Shown here: positions 7,224 through 16,098 of the stretch, in pieces | Position numbering within the stretch: position 1 is the stretch's first letter | How the letters are laid out: every line of letters begins with the position of its first letter | Assembly: GCA_017410245.1 (NCBI GenBank) | Contig: JAFQRE010000022.1 | Coordinates: 1-64,000, forward strand | Origin: Bacteroidaceae bacterium | GTDB taxonomy: Bacteria > Bacteroidota > Bacteroidia > Bacteroidales > Barnesiellaceae_A | Length of the DNA: 64,000 bases | Direction: 5' to 3' | Position numbers and translations under genes: made by a program | The notes under the pieces: model-generated | Databases searched by the model: none | Told to the model about the DNA's origin: nothing | The model's input: only the letters and a program-made list of their open reading frames with translations

Positions 7224-8357
7224 ATGAATGTGATAAATCGTATTTTCAAGTTGTTGCTAGGTGTGGTGACATTGATTTCCGTGGCATTGGCTGCCATGGT
7301 AAAGTTGTCGTGGCGTAAATTGAGTAAGTGGTGGAAGTGCCGTCCCAAATGGTTGCGCCTTTCGTTGGTGTCGGTTTTTGTGATTGTAGTTGCGGGTTGT
7401 ATTGTCAAGGCGGGTTATTCGTTTTATAAAGATAACTATGGCCGTTTTCATTGGGATAGAGACTTGTCGGAGCGTGTCGAGATGCACTCATTTGCCGATG
7501 GCTATTGGCGATTGTATAATACCGATACCGAACAATATACTACGCCTAAGGTCGATTGGGTGGAGGATTCTGATGAGGACGATGGCTATACTGTATATGC
7601 CCAATCGGGTAGGAGAGGCTATGTAGATGTGAGTACCGGAGAGATTGTCATAGATGCCGAAGCGAATAATTATAGTAAGGCATGGGTATTCTCAGAGGGA
7701 CTGGCCGGTGTCATAAAAGATGGTAAGGCGGGTTTTATCAATAGCAGAAATGAGGTTGTAATACCGTTTGAATATGATTATTGCGATAAAGGGTTGTTTG
7801 AAACGTCGTTGTTGTTTCACAATGGATATTGCGTGATGAGCAATGATCGTGGCGATTGGGGTTTGATAGATATGCGTGGTTATTGGGTGGTAGAGCCTAT
7901 GTATGACCAAGTGTGGATTCCCTGTGTAAATGGCTATCGTGTAGTTGTTGATGATGGCAAGTTTGGTGTGTTAGATAGTAATCTCAATGTGAAGTATCCG
8001 GTGGAGTATGGTTTTGTGAGTATAGATAGTGATGGATTTATACTTGTGCGCGACGGTGTATGTTGGCGCGAGGACTTTGAGGGTAATGTTGTGACTCCGT
8101 TTATGTTTGACGATGCAACCAATTTGCAGTATGTGTCGGGCTGTAATGATGCCGGAGGGTATGTCTATACTATCAGTGATTTTATGTGTTATGAGGTGCT
8201 CAATAGTTATGGTATTATGAATAGAGTTACGGGAGAGCCTGTTACACGAGCCATCTACGACTATATTGAGATGATTGCACCCACGTTGTTCATGGTAGAG
8301 GATAATGATTGTTCTACCTATTATCTTATAGATACCGAGGGTAATATAGTGGAGTAG
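7224..8357 (+). CDS. WG-repeat membrane protein
   Basis: 377 aa. The N-terminus has two hydrophobic segments (about 8-26 and 46-62) separated by a Trp/Lys/Arg-rich stretch, so the protein is membrane-anchored. The rest (about 75-377) is a series of WG-type repeats, recognisable as GRRGYVDVSTGEIVI, GKAGFINSRNEVVIPFEY, GDWGLIDMRGYWVVEPMYD and GKFGVLDSNLNVKYPVEY. WG repeats form beta-propeller-like or beta-stranded modules of unclear function and are common in Bacteroidota. It stands alone between the tRNA genes and a strong terminator. I cannot assign a pathway. Confidence 0.75.
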   Translation: MNVINRIFKLLLGVVTLISVALAAMVKLSWRKLSKWWKCRPKWLRLSLVSVFVIVVAGCIVKAGYSFYKDNYGRFHWDRDLSERVEMHSFADGYWRLYNTDTEQYTTPKVDWVEDSDEDDGYTVYAQSGRRGYVDVSTGEIVIDAEANNYSKAWVFSEGLAGVIKDGKAGFINSRNEVVIPFEYDYCDKGLFETSLLFHNGYCVMSNDRGDWGLIDMRGYWVVEPMYDQVWIPCVNGYRVVVDDGKFGVLDSNLNVKYPVEYGFVSIDSDGFILVRDGVCWREDFEGNVVTPFMFDDATNLQYVSGCNDAGGYVYTISDFMCYEVLNSYGIMNRVTGEPVTRAIYDYIEMIAPTLFMVEDNDCSTYYLIDTEGNIVE

Positions 8358-8382
8358 TTTTTCTGTAGATGCTTATAAACCG

Positions 8383-8419
8383 AACGAGGGTGTGCCTAAA
8401 TTTTAGGCACACCCTCGTT
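8383..8419. terminator. Bidirectional terminator between WG gene and pnp
   Basis: Nearly uninterrupted 18-bp palindrome: AACGAGGGTGTGCCTAAA (8383-8400) and its complement at 8402-8419. It lies between two convergent genes. The GAGGGTGTG...CACACCCTC core recurs after rpsA at 60609-60645. Confidence 0.8.
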
Positions 8420-8438
8420 GCTATGATGATAATAAGGA

Positions 8439-10679
8439 TTACTCGTTGTTATCTTGATTTTCGCGACGCTCGCCACGGAATTCGCGACGATTGTTGTTGC
8501 GACGGTCACCGCGGTCGTTACGCTCGCCACGGGGCTCACGACGTTCGCGACGCTCGGGCTCTACATAACCCTCGGGACGAGGTTGGAGAGCTTTCATTGA
8601 GAGGCGGAACTTGCCTGTCTTGGGATCGATTTCGAGCAACTTAACGGTGAGTTCGTCACCCTCTTTGATGCCCGATGCTTCCATGCTGTCGAGGCGGTTC
8701 CAACCAATCTCAGAGATGTGGAGCAAGCCGTCTTTGCCGGGCATAAACTCTACGAATGCACCAAATGCGAGGATTGATTTTACAACACCGGTGTACACTT
8801 CGCCTACCTCGGGTAGAGCAACGATAGCCTTGATGCGACGCAATGCTTCGTTGATAGCATCGCGACCGGGGGCTGAAATTTCGATGTGACCTTCGCCATC
8901 GATTTCGTCGATAGTAACAGTAGCACCGCTGGCCTCTTGGATACCTTGGATAATCTTTCCGCCCGGGCCAATGACAGCACCGATAAACTCTTTGGGTATA
9001 ACCATAGTCTCGATGCGGGGAGCATGGGGCTTGAGGTCTTCGCGGGGCTCGGCAATTGTAGCTTCTATCTTGTCGAGAATGTGCATACGACCTTCGCGAG
9101 CTTGCAAGAGTGCTTTCTCAAGGATCTCGTATGACAAGCCATCTACTTTGATGTCCATTTGAGTGGCGGTGATACCATCGCGTGTACCTGTTACCTTGAA
9201 GTCCATATCGCCCAAGTGGTCTTCGTCACCGAGGATATCAGAGAGTACAGCATACTTGGCGTTGTCGGTAATCAAGCCCATAGCGATACCCGAAACGGGT
9301 TTCTTAATCTTCACACCGGCGTCCATCAAGGCAAGTGTACCTGCACAAACTGTAGCCATTGAAGATGAGCCGTTCGACTCGAGGATATCCGATACGATGC
9401 GTACGCAGTAGGGATAGTCGGCAGGAATCATGCTCTTGAGGGCGCGGTTTGCCAAGTTGCCGTGACCAATCTCACGACGACCAATACCACGAACGGGCTT
9501 AGCCTCACCTGTTGAGAAGGGGGGGAAGTTATAGTGCAACAAGAAACGGTCGTGACCTTGGTTGAGTACGTCATCGAGTAGTTTCTCATCGAGTTTTGTA
9601 CCGAGTGTAACGGTAGAGAGTGATTGGGTTTCGCCACGAGTGAATACAGCCGATCCGTGAGGTCCGGGAATGTAATCAACCTCGCACCAGATGGGACGTA
9701 TTTCGGTAGTCTTACGACCATCGAGACGTACACCCTCGTCGAGAACGCAACGGCGCATAGCCTCTTTCTCAACATCGTGGTAGTAGCGACGCACGAGAGC
9801 CTCTTTCTCTTCGCGCTCCTCTTCGCTCATGGCTTCGAGGTACTCTTCGCATACAGCCTCAAATGCGGCAGCACGACCATGCTTGTCGGCATTGCCTTGG
9901 CGAGCTATGGCGTAAGCCTTATCGTAGCATTTGGCTTTGACATCGGCACGCAATTCTTCGTCGTTTATCTCGTGGCAGTACTCGCGTTTTACAGTCGAGC
10001 CAACAGCCTCGGCAAGTTCTTCTTGTACGCGGCAGTGTACTTTGATGGCTTCGTGAGCTGTCTTCAATGCCTCGAGCAAGTCTTGCTCCGAAACTTCGTT
10101 CATCTCACCCTCAACCATCATGATGTTGTCGTAGGTTGCACCTACCATCAAGTCCATATCGGCACGCTCCAACTCGGCAAATGTGGGGTTGATGCGGAAC
10201 TTGCCATCAACACGAGCTACACGTACCTCAGAGATAGGACCGTTGAAAGGGATATCAGAAACAGCTATAGCAGCCGAAGCAGCCAAGCCGGCCAATGCAT
10301 CGGGTATATCTACACCGTCGGCCGAGTACATTGTGATGTTTACAAAGGTATCGGCGTGGTAGTTATCGGGGAACAAAGGACGCAATACGCGGTCAACAAG
10401 ACGTGCAGTGAGGATTTCATAATCCGATGCGCGGCCTTCACGTTTGGTGAAGCCTCCGGGGAAACGTCCAAAAGCTGAGAATTTTTCTTTATACTCTACT
10501 TGCAAGGGCATAAAATCTACACCCTCACCGGCCTCTTTGGCCGAACAAACCGTAGCGAGCAACATTGTATTGCCCATGCGTACTTCTACGGCACCATCGG
10601 CTTGCTTTGCCAGCTTGCCGGTCTCGATGGTAATGGTTCTTCCATCACCCAAATCGATGGTTTTCTTTACGACATTCAT
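8439..10679 (-). CDS. pnp: Polyribonucleotide nucleotidyltransferase (PNPase)
   Basis: 746 aa from the ATG at 10679; an ATG at 10700 is in frame but lies almost at the predicted transcription start, and family members begin at the downstream Met. PNPase degrades RNA 3' to 5' by phosphorolysis and adds heteropolymeric tails. Two RNase PH cores are visible ([37 protein letters not shown] second core), then a KH domain with GPGGKII and an S1 domain ([26 protein letters not shown]). The last about 45 residues are a disordered Arg/Glu/Asn tail with RGER repeats, an addition beyond the S1 domain that may bind RNA or partners. Confidence 0.97.
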   Translation of the reverse strand: MNVVKKTIDLGDGRTITIETGKLAKQADGAVEVRMGNTMLLATVCSAKEAGEGVDFMPLQVEYKEKFSAFGRFPGGFTKREGRASDYEILTARLVDRVLRPLFPDNYHADTFVNITMYSADGVDIPDALAGLAASAAIAVSDIPFNGPISEVRVARVDGKFRINPTFAELERADMDLMVGATYDNIMMVEGEMNEVSEQDLLEALKTAHEAIKVHCRVQEELAEAVGSTVKREYCHEINDEELRADVKAKCYDKAYAIARQGNADKHGRAAAFEAVCEEYLEAMSEEEREEKEALVRRYYHDVEKEAMRRCVLDEGVRLDGRKTTEIRPIWCEVDYIPGPHGSAVFTRGETQSLSTVTLGTKLDEKLLDDVLNQGHDRFLLHYNFPPFSTGEAKPVRGIGRREIGHGNLANRALKSMIPADYPYCVRIVSDILESNGSSSMATVCAGTLALMDAGVKIKKPVSGIAMGLITDNAKYAVLSDILGDEDHLGDMDFKVTGTRDGITATQMDIKVDGLSYEILEKALLQAREGRMHILDKIEATIAEPREDLKPHAPRIETMVIPKEFIGAVIGPGGKIIQGIQEASGATVTIDEIDGEGHIEISAPGRDAINEALRRIKAIVALPEVGEVYTGVVKSILAFGAFVEFMPGKDGLLHISEIGWNRLDSMEASGIKEGDELTVKLLEIDPKTGKFRLSMKALQPRPEGYVEPERRERREPRGERNDRGDRRNNNRREFRGERRENQDNNE

Positions 10680-10711
10680 AAATCTATTTTTTCTTTCCAT
10701 TAAAAATCGTG

Positions 10712-10719
10712 CAAAGATA
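10712..10719 (-). promoter_or_regulatory. -7 box for pnp
   Basis: Minus-strand TATCTTTG. The implied leader to the ATG at 10679 is about 25-30 nt; this decides against the start at 10700. Confidence 0.6.
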
Positions 10720-10777
10720 GTGAAAGTTCCGATGCAACAGCATGAAAATGAAAGAAAAAAACGATTTTGATTGTGTT

Positions 10778-12604
10778 CTATAATTTTTTTATCACCATTT
10801 CGCAGCGAGCGCAGTCAAATTGAAGGCTCAAGTTGGTGTTGCCGTGGCGTAGCGTGAGTGGTGCTACCAGATTTTTTCCTTGGGGCGTTTTAAGACATGC
10901 ACCCAAGTGATGTCGCAGACAATGTCGGGTGCGCATGAGCTCGCCATCGCGTGGTTGCGACAACTCAAATGCTTGTGCTGTATGCTCTACTCCATGTGTG
11001 CGATAGAATGTTTCGGCCAGTTTGTTGGCTATGTTGGCATGGTAATCGACCTGTTTTGTGAGCCATGTTGGAGCTTGTTGCACTTGATTACGACGATCGG
11101 AGCGATAGGCAAGACGGCGTGCGCGGTCGAACCATTCGATGGCTTCGCGTCGCCATGCCGACAGGAGCGATGTGGGTATAAAGTAGTTTTGAGAGAGGTC
11201 TATATCAATGCGGGTAGCACGGTATGGAGTATTGCCCAATTTTCCCAACTCTTGGCGTTGTCGCTCGACCTGAGGGGTGCGTCCGACGCTTTTATCGGCA
11301 TTGCAACGGTGGGTTATGTGTGTAGTACCATCGTCGATGGTAAGGGTATATCCTTCGGGTTGTTCGGCAAGTGTTATAGTTACATCGATATATCGTTGTG
11401 CGGTAGGACGTTGCAGCGCTGTGTCAAAGTCGTGGTCGCTGTTGCGATATAGGGTTATACCTTTGTATAAGTTCTGCGGGGTAGCAGTGTGGAGGGTATT
11501 GCCTTCGGCTCGGTTGATGCGGAATCCATGAAATTCTCCATTATTGTCTATGTAGCACATACCATCGCCATTGTGTAGCTCTACATTGCCCTTATAGCGG
11601 AAGGTGCGGTTGTTGATAATTGTTTGCACAACTCCGGCAGGCTCACCCATAGACTTTGGCGAGTGTGGTTGAATGATGGCTTCTTTTCCTCGGCCGTCGA
11701 GAAAGTAGTGGGTAAATCCGCGGTTGAAACTCTTGTATGGGTTGGGGGTAAATGTTATAGTAGAAGTTCCCACCGATGCACGGTACAACTCGTCTTGCCG
11801 GCGGTTGATAATGGCATCGAGTTGCCGGCGATAATAGGCCGTTATGTTCTTGACATACGCAGTGTCTTTAAGACGACCTTCGATCTTGAATGACGATGCT
11901 CCGGCATCTATCAGTTCTTCGAGTCGGTTGCTTTGGTTAAGGTCTTTGAGCGATAGCAAATGTTTCTCGTGGGCTATGCTTTTGCCATTGCCATCGATGA
12001 GCGAATAGGATAGACGGCAGCACTGAGCGCACTCACCTCTATTGGCACTGCGACCATTCAGGGCTGCGCTCAAATAGCATTGTCCGCTATAGCTAACACA
12101 CAAAGCCCCGTGTACAAACACCTCGAGTGGCACATCGGTGTGTTGTGCTATTTGGCCTATCTCTTTGAGCGAAAGTTCTCGCGCCAATACAACTTGGGAA
12201 AATCCGGCATCGGCCAAAAACTTCACCTTCTCGGGTGTGCGATTGTCGCATTGTGTACTGGCGTGGAGAGCTATGGGAGGAAGGTCGAGTTGGAGTAGAG
12301 CCATATCTTGTACGATGAGAGCATCTACGCCGGCCTTATATAATTGGTATATGATGTGGCGTGCATCTTCGAGCTCGTCTTGGTATAGTATAGTATTGAG
12401 CGCAACATAGACACGTGCTCTATAGGTATGAGCGAAGTTGCATAGTCGCTCTATGTCGGCAACTGTGCAACCGGCAGCAGCGCGTGCGCCATAGCGTGGT
12501 GCTCCTATATATACGGCATCTGCGCCATGCAGTATGGCTTCTATACCGGTCTCTACGTTCTTGGCGGGTGCCAAGAGTTCTATTGCTCGCCTTTGTTTCA
12601 TCAT
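10778..12604 (-). CDS. Peptidase U32 family protein (RlhA/YdcP-like)
   Basis: 608 aa from the ATG at 12604, which overlaps the metA stop (ATGATGA). The frame is open further upstream, but that part lies inside metA. The U32 signature is clear: [15 protein letters not shown] and [14 protein letters not shown] (about 166-197), with cysteines at 169, 176, 192, 195 and 196. In the U32 relatives UbiU/UbiV such cysteines hold a 4Fe-4S cluster, and other U32 proteins (TrhP, RlhA) act in hydroxylation of tRNA or 23S rRNA. The length and C-terminal extension are closest to RlhA/YdcP, so an rRNA hydroxylation role is likely but inferred; the old collagenase label is doubtful. Confidence 0.8.
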   Translation of the reverse strand: MMKQRRAIELLAPAKNVETGIEAILHGADAVYIGAPRYGARAAAGCTVADIERLCNFAHTYRARVYVALNTILYQDELEDARHIIYQLYKAGVDALIVQDMALLQLDLPPIALHASTQCDNRTPEKVKFLADAGFSQVVLARELSLKEIGQIAQHTDVPLEVFVHGALCVSYSGQCYLSAALNGRSANRGECAQCCRLSYSLIDGNGKSIAHEKHLLSLKDLNQSNRLEELIDAGASSFKIEGRLKDTAYVKNITAYYRRQLDAIINRRQDELYRASVGTSTITFTPNPYKSFNRGFTHYFLDGRGKEAIIQPHSPKSMGEPAGVVQTIINNRTFRYKGNVELHNGDGMCYIDNNGEFHGFRINRAEGNTLHTATPQNLYKGITLYRNSDHDFDTALQRPTAQRYIDVTITLAEQPEGYTLTIDDGTTHITHRCNADKSVGRTPQVERQRQELGKLGNTPYRATRIDIDLSQNYFIPTSLLSAWRREAIEWFDRARRLAYRSDRRNQVQQAPTWLTKQVDYHANIANKLAETFYRTHGVEHTAQAFELSQPRDGELMRTRHCLRHHLGACLKTPQGKNLVAPLTLRHGNTNLSLQFDCARCEMVIKKL

Positions 12605-13518
12605 ATCTGGTTGAGGTCGTATGGGGTGAGTTGATATACGTAATAATTGAGCCAATTGCTGAACAGCAAGTAGCCATGTGAACGCCAACGAACCAAAGGT
12701 GCATTGTCGGGGTTGTTATCCTTGTAGTAGTTGGTGGGAGGTTCTATAGGAAGTCCTTTGTCAATATCCCGGCGGTACTCGTTGTCGAGTGTATTGGGGG
12801 CATACTCCGAGTGCCCTTGAATGTAGAAGTCACGTCCATTACGATCCATGACAATATGTACGCCGGCTTCCTCGGAGTGTGTGAGGATACGTAGTCCCTC
12901 TATCTGCTCAATGTCTTCGCGACGAACCTCGCAATGGCGGCTGTGTGGCACATAGAACACATCGTCAAATCCTCGCAAAAGAGGATTGCGTTGTGTGTCA
13001 GTAATGTGATGCTCAAAAACACCGAATATCTTCTTGTCAAGTATGTGTTTGGATATGCCGTATCGGTGGTATAGAGCCGCTAAAGCAGCCCAACATATGT
13101 ACAATGTAGAAGTGACGTGTGTTTGCGCCCAATCGAAAATCTCGGTCATCTCGGTCCAATAATCTACCTCTTCATACGCTACAAAATCGAGAGGAGCTCC
13201 TGTTATTATCAACCCATCGTATTTGTTTTCCCGCACTTCCTCAAAGGTTTTATAGAACACATCGAGATGCTCGCGTGATGTATGGCGTGAGGTGTGGTGT
13301 GTGGGGGTAATGAGGTCGAGCTCTATTTGTAGAGGAGTATTGGATAGCAGTCTCAACAAGTCGGTCTCAGTGATTATCTTCAGGGGCATCAGGTTGATGA
13401 TGGCGATGTGAAGGGGACGAATGTCTTGCTCGTTGGCACGATGTTCGTCCATGACAAAAATATTCTCGTTGCGAAGTAACTCAACTGCAGGTAGAGATGC
13501 CGGAACTTTTACAGGCAT
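12601..13518 (-). CDS. metA: Homoserine O-acyltransferase MetA
   Basis: 305 aa. MetA activates homoserine for methionine synthesis. The nucleophile is Cys142 in YICWAALAALYH, with conserved YYPHSRH- and EHH-type elements (FGVFEHH, VPHSRH). The residue that selects the acyl donor lies in the TGAPL-x motif at position 111: Gly favours succinyl-CoA and Glu favours acetyl-CoA in characterised enzymes, but here it is Asp111. An acidic residue suggests acetyl-CoA use, which is inference. It starts 11 nt after the S4-domain gene and overlaps the U32 gene, so it is one of four genes in an apparent operon beginning at murI. Confidence 0.93.
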   Translation of the reverse strand: MPVKVPASLPAVELLRNENIFVMDEHRANEQDIRPLHIAIINLMPLKIITETDLLRLLSNTPLQIELDLITPTHHTSRHTSREHLDVFYKTFEEVRENKYDGLIITGAPLDFVAYEEVDYWTEMTEIFDWAQTHVTSTLYICWAALAALYHRYGISKHILDKKIFGVFEHHITDTQRNPLLRGFDDVFYVPHSRHCEVRREDIEQIEGLRILTHSEEAGVHIVMDRNGRDFYIQGHSEYAPNTLDNEYRRDIDKGLPIEPPTNYYKDNNPDNAPLVRWRSHGYLLFSNWLNYYVYQLTPYDLNQI

Positions 13519-13529
13519 AGAGGTGTTTA

Positions 13530-13934
13530 TTATTTACGTTTGGGGTTGGTTTTCTTAACCGATTTTTTGCTTTGGCCGTTTTTGCTTTGGTTGGTGGCTG
13601 AAGAGGCTGTCGAAGGTTTTCTTTGGGGCTTGGCATTGCGCACAGAGCCTCGTTGTCCCGAACGACGAGTGGCTTGCTCCTCAGTGCTATCGGTAGTGCG
13701 TGGAGGTCCCCAACGATGTTTCTTGGGGCGGGCTTCACGGGGTATGTATGCCAAGTGTTCTCCATCGATGCGTATATTGTCGTTTTCTGTAACTCTATCG
13801 CCGGGCGTAGCCAATCGGTTGTTGATGGTGACGCGCTCATCTTCAATGAGCTTGTCGGCCTCGCGACGTGAACAGAAGCCATAGTCGCTGATGTACTTGT
13901 TGATGCGTATGCCTTCGTTGTTTTTCTTTTCCAT
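13530..13934 (-). CDS. Stand-alone S4 RNA-binding domain protein with basic tail
   Basis: 134 aa. Residues about 9-60 form an S4 domain of the RsuA/RluB/RluF type (IRINKYISDYGFCSRREADK, then VTINNRLATPGDRV). Pseudouridine synthases normally continue with a catalytic domain containing GRLD, but here only a low-complexity tail follows (about 70-134) rich in Arg, Lys, Ser and Gln. No frameshift is needed to explain this: the stop is followed directly by metA. It therefore looks like a dedicated RNA- or ribosome-binding protein, not a truncated enzyme. It starts 2 nt after murI. Function unknown. Confidence 0.8.
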   Translation of the reverse strand: MEKKNNEGIRINKYISDYGFCSRREADKLIEDERVTINNRLATPGDRVTENDNIRIDGEHLAYIPREARPKKHRWGPPRTTDSTEEQATRRSGQRGSVRNAKPQRKPSTASSATNQSKNGQSKKSVKKTNPKRK

Positions 13935-13936
13935 AT

Positions 13937-14776
13937 TTATCCTATTTCTATTTGTCGTGCAGTGATGGTGTCTTGTAGGAAGAGTGTTGCCGTCTCATTA
14001 AATTTACTGCCCGACTCGGTTGTGAGGTATGTGCATTTGCCGTTTTGCGAGCATTTTTGCTCTATCTCGGGGTGGCGCTTGAGGTAGTCTTTGAGACTAT
14101 CGGCAACGAGTGCTCCTTGTGATAGTATCTGTATGTGGTTGGGCAGATGCTTGCGAATGAGGTTGTACAACAACGGATAGTGTGTACAGCCCAAAATGAC
14201 AGTGTCGATGAGCGTACTTTGAGCCAATAACTCATTGATATATTTCTTGACAAAAAAGTTGGTACCCTCGTTGTCTATCTCGTTGTTCTCGATGAGAGGC
14301 ACCCACATAGGACAAGCTTGTCCATGTACGTGAAATTGAGGGTATAGCTTGGCTACCTCTGCTGTGTATGATTGTGATTGAATAGTGCCCGGCGTACCCA
14401 ATAGCCCGATGTGTCCGTTGTGAGTTACCTTGTCGAGTATCTCGACTGTGGGGCGTATGACCCCCAGTACACGGCGAGCGGGGTCGATGTGTGGCAAATC
14501 GTTTTGTTGTATCGAGCGTAGAGCTTTGGCCGAGGCTGTATTACATGCCAAGATAACTAATTGGCAACCTTGGTCGAATAGGTATTGTACGGCTTCGAGC
14601 GTGAAGCGATATACAATCTCAAAAGAGCGCGTTCCGTAGGGTGCGCGTGCATTATCTCCCAAGTAGATATAGTCGTATTGAGGCAGAGCACGACGTATCT
14701 CGGATAGTATGGTGAGTCCTCCATACCCCGAGTCGAAGATGCCGATGGGGGCTTTGCGTATATTATCTTGCGACAT
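13937..14776 (-). CDS. murI: Glutamate racemase
   Basis: 279 aa. MurI converts L- to D-glutamate for peptidoglycan. Landmarks: Asp15-Ser16 in IFDSGYGG, the first catalytic Cys78 in ILACNTASAKA, the second Cys197 followed by His199 in ILGCTHYPLL. Both catalytic cysteines are present. Cytoplasmic, PLP-independent. It follows the bamA-ompH-ompH genes by about 100 nt; in Bacteroidota murI often closes this envelope cluster. The S4-domain gene starts right behind it. Confidence 0.95.
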   Translation of the reverse strand: MSQDNIRKAPIGIFDSGYGGLTILSEIRRALPQYDYIYLGDNARAPYGTRSFEIVYRFTLEAVQYLFDQGCQLVILACNTASAKALRSIQQNDLPHIDPARRVLGVIRPTVEILDKVTHNGHIGLLGTPGTIQSQSYTAEVAKLYPQFHVHGQACPMWVPLIENNEIDNEGTNFFVKKYINELLAQSTLIDTVILGCTHYPLLYNLIRKHLPNHIQILSQGALVADSLKDYLKRHPEIEQKCSQNGKCTYLTTESGSKFNETATLFLQDTITARQIEIG

Positions 14777-14876
14777 GTACTTATATTTGGCAAAAAAGCT
14801 GCATCGGGTAGATAAAAGCCCGACACAGCCTTGGTGATTTCTATACGTTGTCGGGAAAATCCCGTGTTATCGTATT

Positions 14877-15377
14877 TTATTGAATACCCAATTTGGTTTT
14901 TACAAGGGGTGTTACATCTTCGTTACCTACACCTTTGTAGTATGCCGCATTGGCATCGAAGATGTATGTGAAGCCGTTTTCGCTACCAACAGCATTGATG
15001 GCGTCCATCAATTTTTGTTGGATAGGAATGAAGAGCTCTTCTTGCTTTTTGGCGAGGTCTTGCTCTACTACTTGACGGAAACTTTGGATACGTTGGTCCA
15101 TAGCTTGCAACTCCTCATAGCGACGCATTTTTATTGTTTCGGGTACAGTGTCACCCATAGCTTGTACTTCTTGGTATTTCTTTTGGAAGTCCTCTTGGAG
15201 TTTTACAAACTCGTCTTCGTAGCGTTTAGTGAGGTCTTGCAATTGTTTCTCGGCAGCGGCGCGCTCGGGCATAGCTGTCAATACATCACCAGTGTTTACT
15301 GTGCCAAATTTCAAGGCTTGAGCTGCCAATGTAAGAGGGAGGCAGCAGATAAGTGCGATTACTAATTTCTTAAACAT
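14877..15377 (-). CDS. OmpH/Skp family periplasmic chaperone (second copy)
   Basis: 166 aa. Signal peptide MFKKLVIALICCLPLTLAAQA, then the OmpH/Skp layout: a beta-strand (LKFGTVNTGDVL), a long charged coiled-coil (about 35-125, with DLTKRYEDEFVKLQEDFQKKYQEV) and a C-terminal VGSENGFTYIFDAN strand block. Skp-type proteins form jellyfish-shaped trimers that hold unfolded outer-membrane proteins on their way to BamA. It has its own -7 box at 15428, so it may be expressed apart from the upstream paralogue. Confidence 0.88.
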   Translation of the reverse strand: MFKKLVIALICCLPLTLAAQALKFGTVNTGDVLTAMPERAAAEKQLQDLTKRYEDEFVKLQEDFQKKYQEVQAMGDTVPETIKMRRYEELQAMDQRIQSFRQVVEQDLAKKQEELFIPIQQKLMDAINAVGSENGFTYIFDANAAYYKGVGNEDVTPLVKTKLGIQ

Positions 15378-15427
15378 GATATTCTTATATTTGATTTAAT
15401 TTTTTTCGGTAGTTCCGTATTCGGCGA

Positions 15428-15435
15428 CAAATGTA
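15428..15435 (-). promoter_or_regulatory. -7 box for the second ompH
   Basis: Minus-strand TACATTTG, about 50 nt before the ATG at 15377. Confidence 0.5.
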
Positions 15436-15441
15436 CGCATA

Positions 15442-15969
15442 TTATTTGGAATATCCCAATTTTGCCAACACATCGTTGCTAATGTCGGCCTTGGGCGATG
15501 CAAAAATTATCTCGGTAGATGAAGCGCGGTCTATCACCATCATGTAGCCTCGTTCTTCCGATAGCTTCTTCACAGCATTGTAGATATCGTCTTGAATGGG
15601 TTTCATGAGGCTTTCGCGTTTCTTATACAGCTCGCCTTCAGGACCAAAATATTTGCGACGCAACTCCATTACTTCTTCCTCCTTGGCTTTTACCTCATCG
15701 GCGCGTTGTTGTTTCATTTCGTCGGTGAGAAACACCATGTCGGCTTGATAGTTCTTAAATAGTACTTCGGCCTCACTGGCAAGGTCTTCACACTCTTTTT
15801 GCCAACGTTTGGCTACTTGATTGAGTTGTTCATTGGCCATCTCATAGGCGGGAATATTCTTCAGAATATACTCCATATCAATGAGAGCATACTTTTGAGC
15901 CGATGCACTTGCTATGCACAGTATTATTGCGCTGAGTGAGATGATAAGTCTTTTCATATTGCTTTTCAT
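15442..15969 (-). CDS. OmpH/Skp family periplasmic chaperone (first copy)
   Basis: 175 aa; a start at the second Met (15957) is equally possible and gives a cleaner signal peptide (MKRLIISLSAIILCIASASAQ). After cleavage comes KYALIDMEYILKNIP, then the long Lys/Glu/Gln coiled-coil and the C-terminal EERGYMMVIDRAS block typical of OmpH. It is likely a chaperone for outer-membrane proteins. It lies 129 nt downstream of bamA. The two ompH copies differ considerably, so they may serve different clients. Confidence 0.88.
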   Translation of the reverse strand: MKSNMKRLIISLSAIILCIASASAQKYALIDMEYILKNIPAYEMANEQLNQVAKRWQKECEDLASEAEVLFKNYQADMVFLTDEMKQQRADEVKAKEEEVMELRRKYFGPEGELYKKRESLMKPIQDDIYNAVKKLSEERGYMMVIDRASSTEIIFASPKADISNDVLAKLGYSK

Positions 15970-16098
15970 TTTAGGGTTTTAATACTTGGGTTTTGTATCT
16001 AAGACTATCTTTATGCCGTAAAGTTAAAAATAAGAGTTGTGATTAAATGTTTTTTCTCCTCTGTTTTTAACTCTATTAACATAATATACTCTTTTCTG

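Noticed and set aside
9624..10478. 284-codon plus-strand frame opposite pnp
   Set aside because: Shadow of pnp with no motif or promoter.
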